Source of the DNA: CAZTJA01 sp964613745
GTDB taxonomy: Bacteria; Desulfobacterota; Desulfomonilia; Desulfomonilales; Desulfomonilaceae
Direction: 5' to 3'
DNA length: 33,911 bases
NCBI GenBank assembly: GCA_964613745.1
Contig: CAZTJA010000023.1
Span: forward strand, 1-33,911
Positions 32,535 to 33,911 of this stretch are shown in pieces. The translations under genes were made by a program, and so were the position numbers. The notes below the pieces were generated by a model, which was not told where the DNA came from, searched no databases, and saw nothing but the letters and a program-made list of their open reading frames with translations. The stretch's first letter is position 1. Each line of letters starts with the position of its first letter.

Positions 32535-33551
32535 ATGGAACAGAAACACTACGTTATTGTGGGCAATGGTCCCGCAGCTGAATCTGCTGCTATTACGTTG
32601 AGGGAAGAAGCTCCTGATTGCAGGATTTCAATGTTCGGAAAGCAAGCCGAACGGAATTACAAACCCCATCTCTTGCCCGATTACGTAGCAGGGAAGATTA
32701 CAAAGGATGATTTGTTTGTTCAGCCTCTCGATTTCTATAAGTCTGCCGGAATTAAGCTGAGGCTGGGTCAAAACGTAATGGCGGTTAATCTTTTCCAAGG
32801 AACCCTCGTCCTGGATCATAAGGAAATCGTTCCTTACGATGGGCTTATCATTGCGACGGGCAGTATTCCGAGAATTCCCGAACCTTTGTACGCTTTTCAA
32901 GATTTGATGATGACCCTAAAGACTATTGTCGATGCCGATGTATGGAGATCAAAGCTTTCTGAAATTGACTCCGTATTGCTGGTCGGTGGAGATCTTACGT
33001 CTCTCTCATTCGCTCGAGCATTGCTTCATTTGGGTAAAAAAGTAACATTCATGCTCGACGAAGATTCGTTTTGGCCGGTAAGATTGGGAAGCGATGTATT
33101 CTTTCAAGCTGCCGAAAGACTTAGTAGTCGCGGTGTTGATGTACTAGAATGTCGCAAGATCAAAAGTATTTGTCAGTGTGGTGAAAATCAAATCGAAGTG
33201 GAAACCGAAGACAGGAAATTACAGGTCGGTGCAGTAGGGGCTTTTTTTGGGCTCATTCCTGATGTCAGGTTTCTGGCAAAAAGCGGCCTCCATATCGAAA
33301 GAGGAATCCTGGTGGACGAGTTCCTTGCGACCCATTTTAATGGGGTATTTGCGGCCGGCGATTGTGCACAAGTTTACCATCCCGACATGCGTGATTATTG
33401 GGTTTCAATCGGTTATAAGAATGCCAAGCATCTTGGAAGAGTGGCAGCGCTGAATTTAGCAGGCGGCATGTTCAGAGCAGATACGGTCCCGAGAAGTATT
33501 TTCAAAATTGAAGGTATAACCGTCAACACCTCCTGGTGGACGGAGTTTTAG
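32535..33551 (+). CDS. FAD-dependent NAD(P) oxidoreductase
   Basis: Starting at ATG 32535, just 2 nt after the GltD-like stop, the protein has 338 residues. It opens YVIVGNGPAAESAAITL, the FAD-binding Rossmann motif, then YKPHLLPDYVAGK, as in NirB-like and rubredoxin-reductase-like flavoproteins. GLIIATGSIPRIP and VLLVGGDLTSLSFARALL mark the ATG motif and the NAD(P) domain. GVFAAGDCAQ near the C-terminus contacts FAD. No redox CxxxxC disulfide is visible, so it is not a thiol reductase. The longer ORF from 32436 overlaps the upstream gene and is rejected. It probably works with its two neighbours in one electron-transfer complex. Confidence 0.88.
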   Translation: MEQKHYVIVGNGPAAESAAITLREEAPDCRISMFGKQAERNYKPHLLPDYVAGKITKDDLFVQPLDFYKSAGIKLRLGQNVMAVNLFQGTLVLDHKEIVPYDGLIIATGSIPRIPEPLYAFQDLMMTLKTIVDADVWRSKLSEIDSVLLVGGDLTSLSFARALLHLGKKVTFMLDEDSFWPVRLGSDVFFQAAERLSSRGVDVLECRKIKSICQCGENQIEVETEDRKLQVGAVGAFFGLIPDVRFLAKSGLHIERGILVDEFLATHFNGVFAAGDCAQVYHPDMRDYWVSIGYKNAKHLGRVAALNLAGGMFRADTVPRSIFKIEGITVNTSWWTEF

Positions 33552-33552
33552 T

Positions 33553-33911
33553 ATGAGCAAGATTGATATTACAATTGAAGTGTGCGGTATGGCCGGTGAC
33601 GGCACGATAGCAGCGGGTGGACTTATCAATGAGGCTTTGTCAGCAGGCGGCTTCTTCATTCTTGGTTTTGATTCATACCCGGCGGAAATCAGAGGTTTTG
33701 GGCGCTGTGTCACACGATCTCGCGTAGGAAATGAAGAGATTCTTGCGTTAGCGGATAAAACACATGTCCTGATCTCTTTGGATGATAAAGAATCCTTAAG
33801 TAGAGTACCGATTCTCCATGATGATGCAGTCGTACTGTTTGATTCGAATCCTCCCGGTTATGTCGAGGAAGCCCAATCTTTGGCCGCCAGGCTTGAACCC
33901 GGAATGATTCC
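33553..33911 (+). CDS. 2-oxoacid:acceptor oxidoreductase, gamma-type domain (3' end beyond window)
   Basis: The reading frame runs from an ATG one base after the previous stop to the window edge, giving 119 residues. It starts MSKIDITIEVCGMAGDGTIA and continues with GFDSYPAEIRGFGRC, the pattern of the gamma domain of pyruvate or 2-oxoglutarate:ferredoxin oxidoreductases, where G-x-x-G-[DE/Q]-G begins the domain. Whether it is a lone gamma subunit or a gamma-alpha fusion like KorA cannot be seen. Tight spacing makes it the third gene of the redox operon. The enzyme class oxidises 2-oxoacids to acyl-CoA while reducing ferredoxin. Confidence 0.85.
   Translation, partial: MSKIDITIEVCGMAGDGTIAAGGLINEALSAGGFFILGFDSYPAEIRGFGRCVTRSRVGNEEILALADKTHVLISLDDKESLSRVPILHDDAVVLFDSNPPGYVEEAQSLAARLEPGMI

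Noticed and set aside
1..33911. tRNA, rRNA, CRISPR array, riboswitch, insertion sequence or phage gene
   Set aside because: Reading of the intergenic spacers showed no tRNA-like cloverleaf, repeated spacer pattern or transposase; most spacers are short.

Overview
The window reads as one scaffold of a Gram-negative, anaerobic-type bacterium with moderate GC (mid-40s percent by eye). My best guess is a sulfate-reducer or syntroph-like member of the former Deltaproteobacteria (Desulfobacterota). Supporting signs are a YbgC-type thioesterase, Sec-exported periplasmic proteins, a GltD-like flavoprotein next to a 2-oxoacid:acceptor oxidoreductase gene, and a short helical repeat fused to PilZ and PQQ-propeller domains. 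That repeat I associate with this group from memory. The 100-N gap with identical 55-bp ends marks this as a draft, possibly metagenomic, assembly.

Positions 1-12553, all minus strand, hold a long gene cluster running right to left from a sigma70-like promoter near 12600-12627. The order is a GlmM-like phosphohexomutase, inositol-phosphate synthase, CmoB-like methyltransferase, a clan-A glycoside hydrolase-like protein with circularly permuted motif order, CgeB-type glycosyltransferase, sugar nucleotidyltransferase, PIG-L deacetylase, GT4 glycosyltransferase, GNAT/FemAB-like acyltransferase, histidine phosphatase, and a phosphoribosyltransferase-kinase fusion. A PilZ protein follows. Junctions are mostly 1-4 nt overlaps or very short gaps. 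The enzyme set (inositol phosphate, sugar nucleotide, two glycosyltransferases, N-deacetylase, N-acyltransferase, phosphatase) resembles the logic of mycothiol or GPI-anchor starts but has no cysteine ligase. I infer an uncharacterised inositol-containing glycoconjugate. This is the strongest candidate for an undescribed system here.

Positions 12767-18511 (minus) carry signalling and envelope genes: a PAS histidine kinase, a tiny zinc-ribbon protein, a PspA-like/DUF2491 pair resembling E. coli yjfJ-yjfK, an orphan LolD/MacB-type ABC ATPase, and a single-domain response regulator behind a GT2 glycosyltransferase.

Positions 18609-25894 hold scpB (plus), a cytoplasmic PQQ-propeller protein, UDP-glucose dehydrogenase, uvrB, two exported proteins and a YbgC-like thioesterase (all minus).

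Positions 26055-30353 (plus) hold a four-gene module: an SGNH hydrolase-like protein, a NodU/CmcH carbamoyltransferase, an SxtJ-like membrane protein, and a 50-residue DUF5989-like membrane peptide. A strong hairpin follows.

Positions 30354-30756 are non-coding and contain the assembly gap. Positions 30757-33911 (plus) hold a tightly packed redox operon: a GltD-like FAD/Fe-S protein, an FAD-dependent NAD(P) oxidoreductase, and the start of a 2-oxoacid:acceptor oxidoreductase subunit cut by the window edge.
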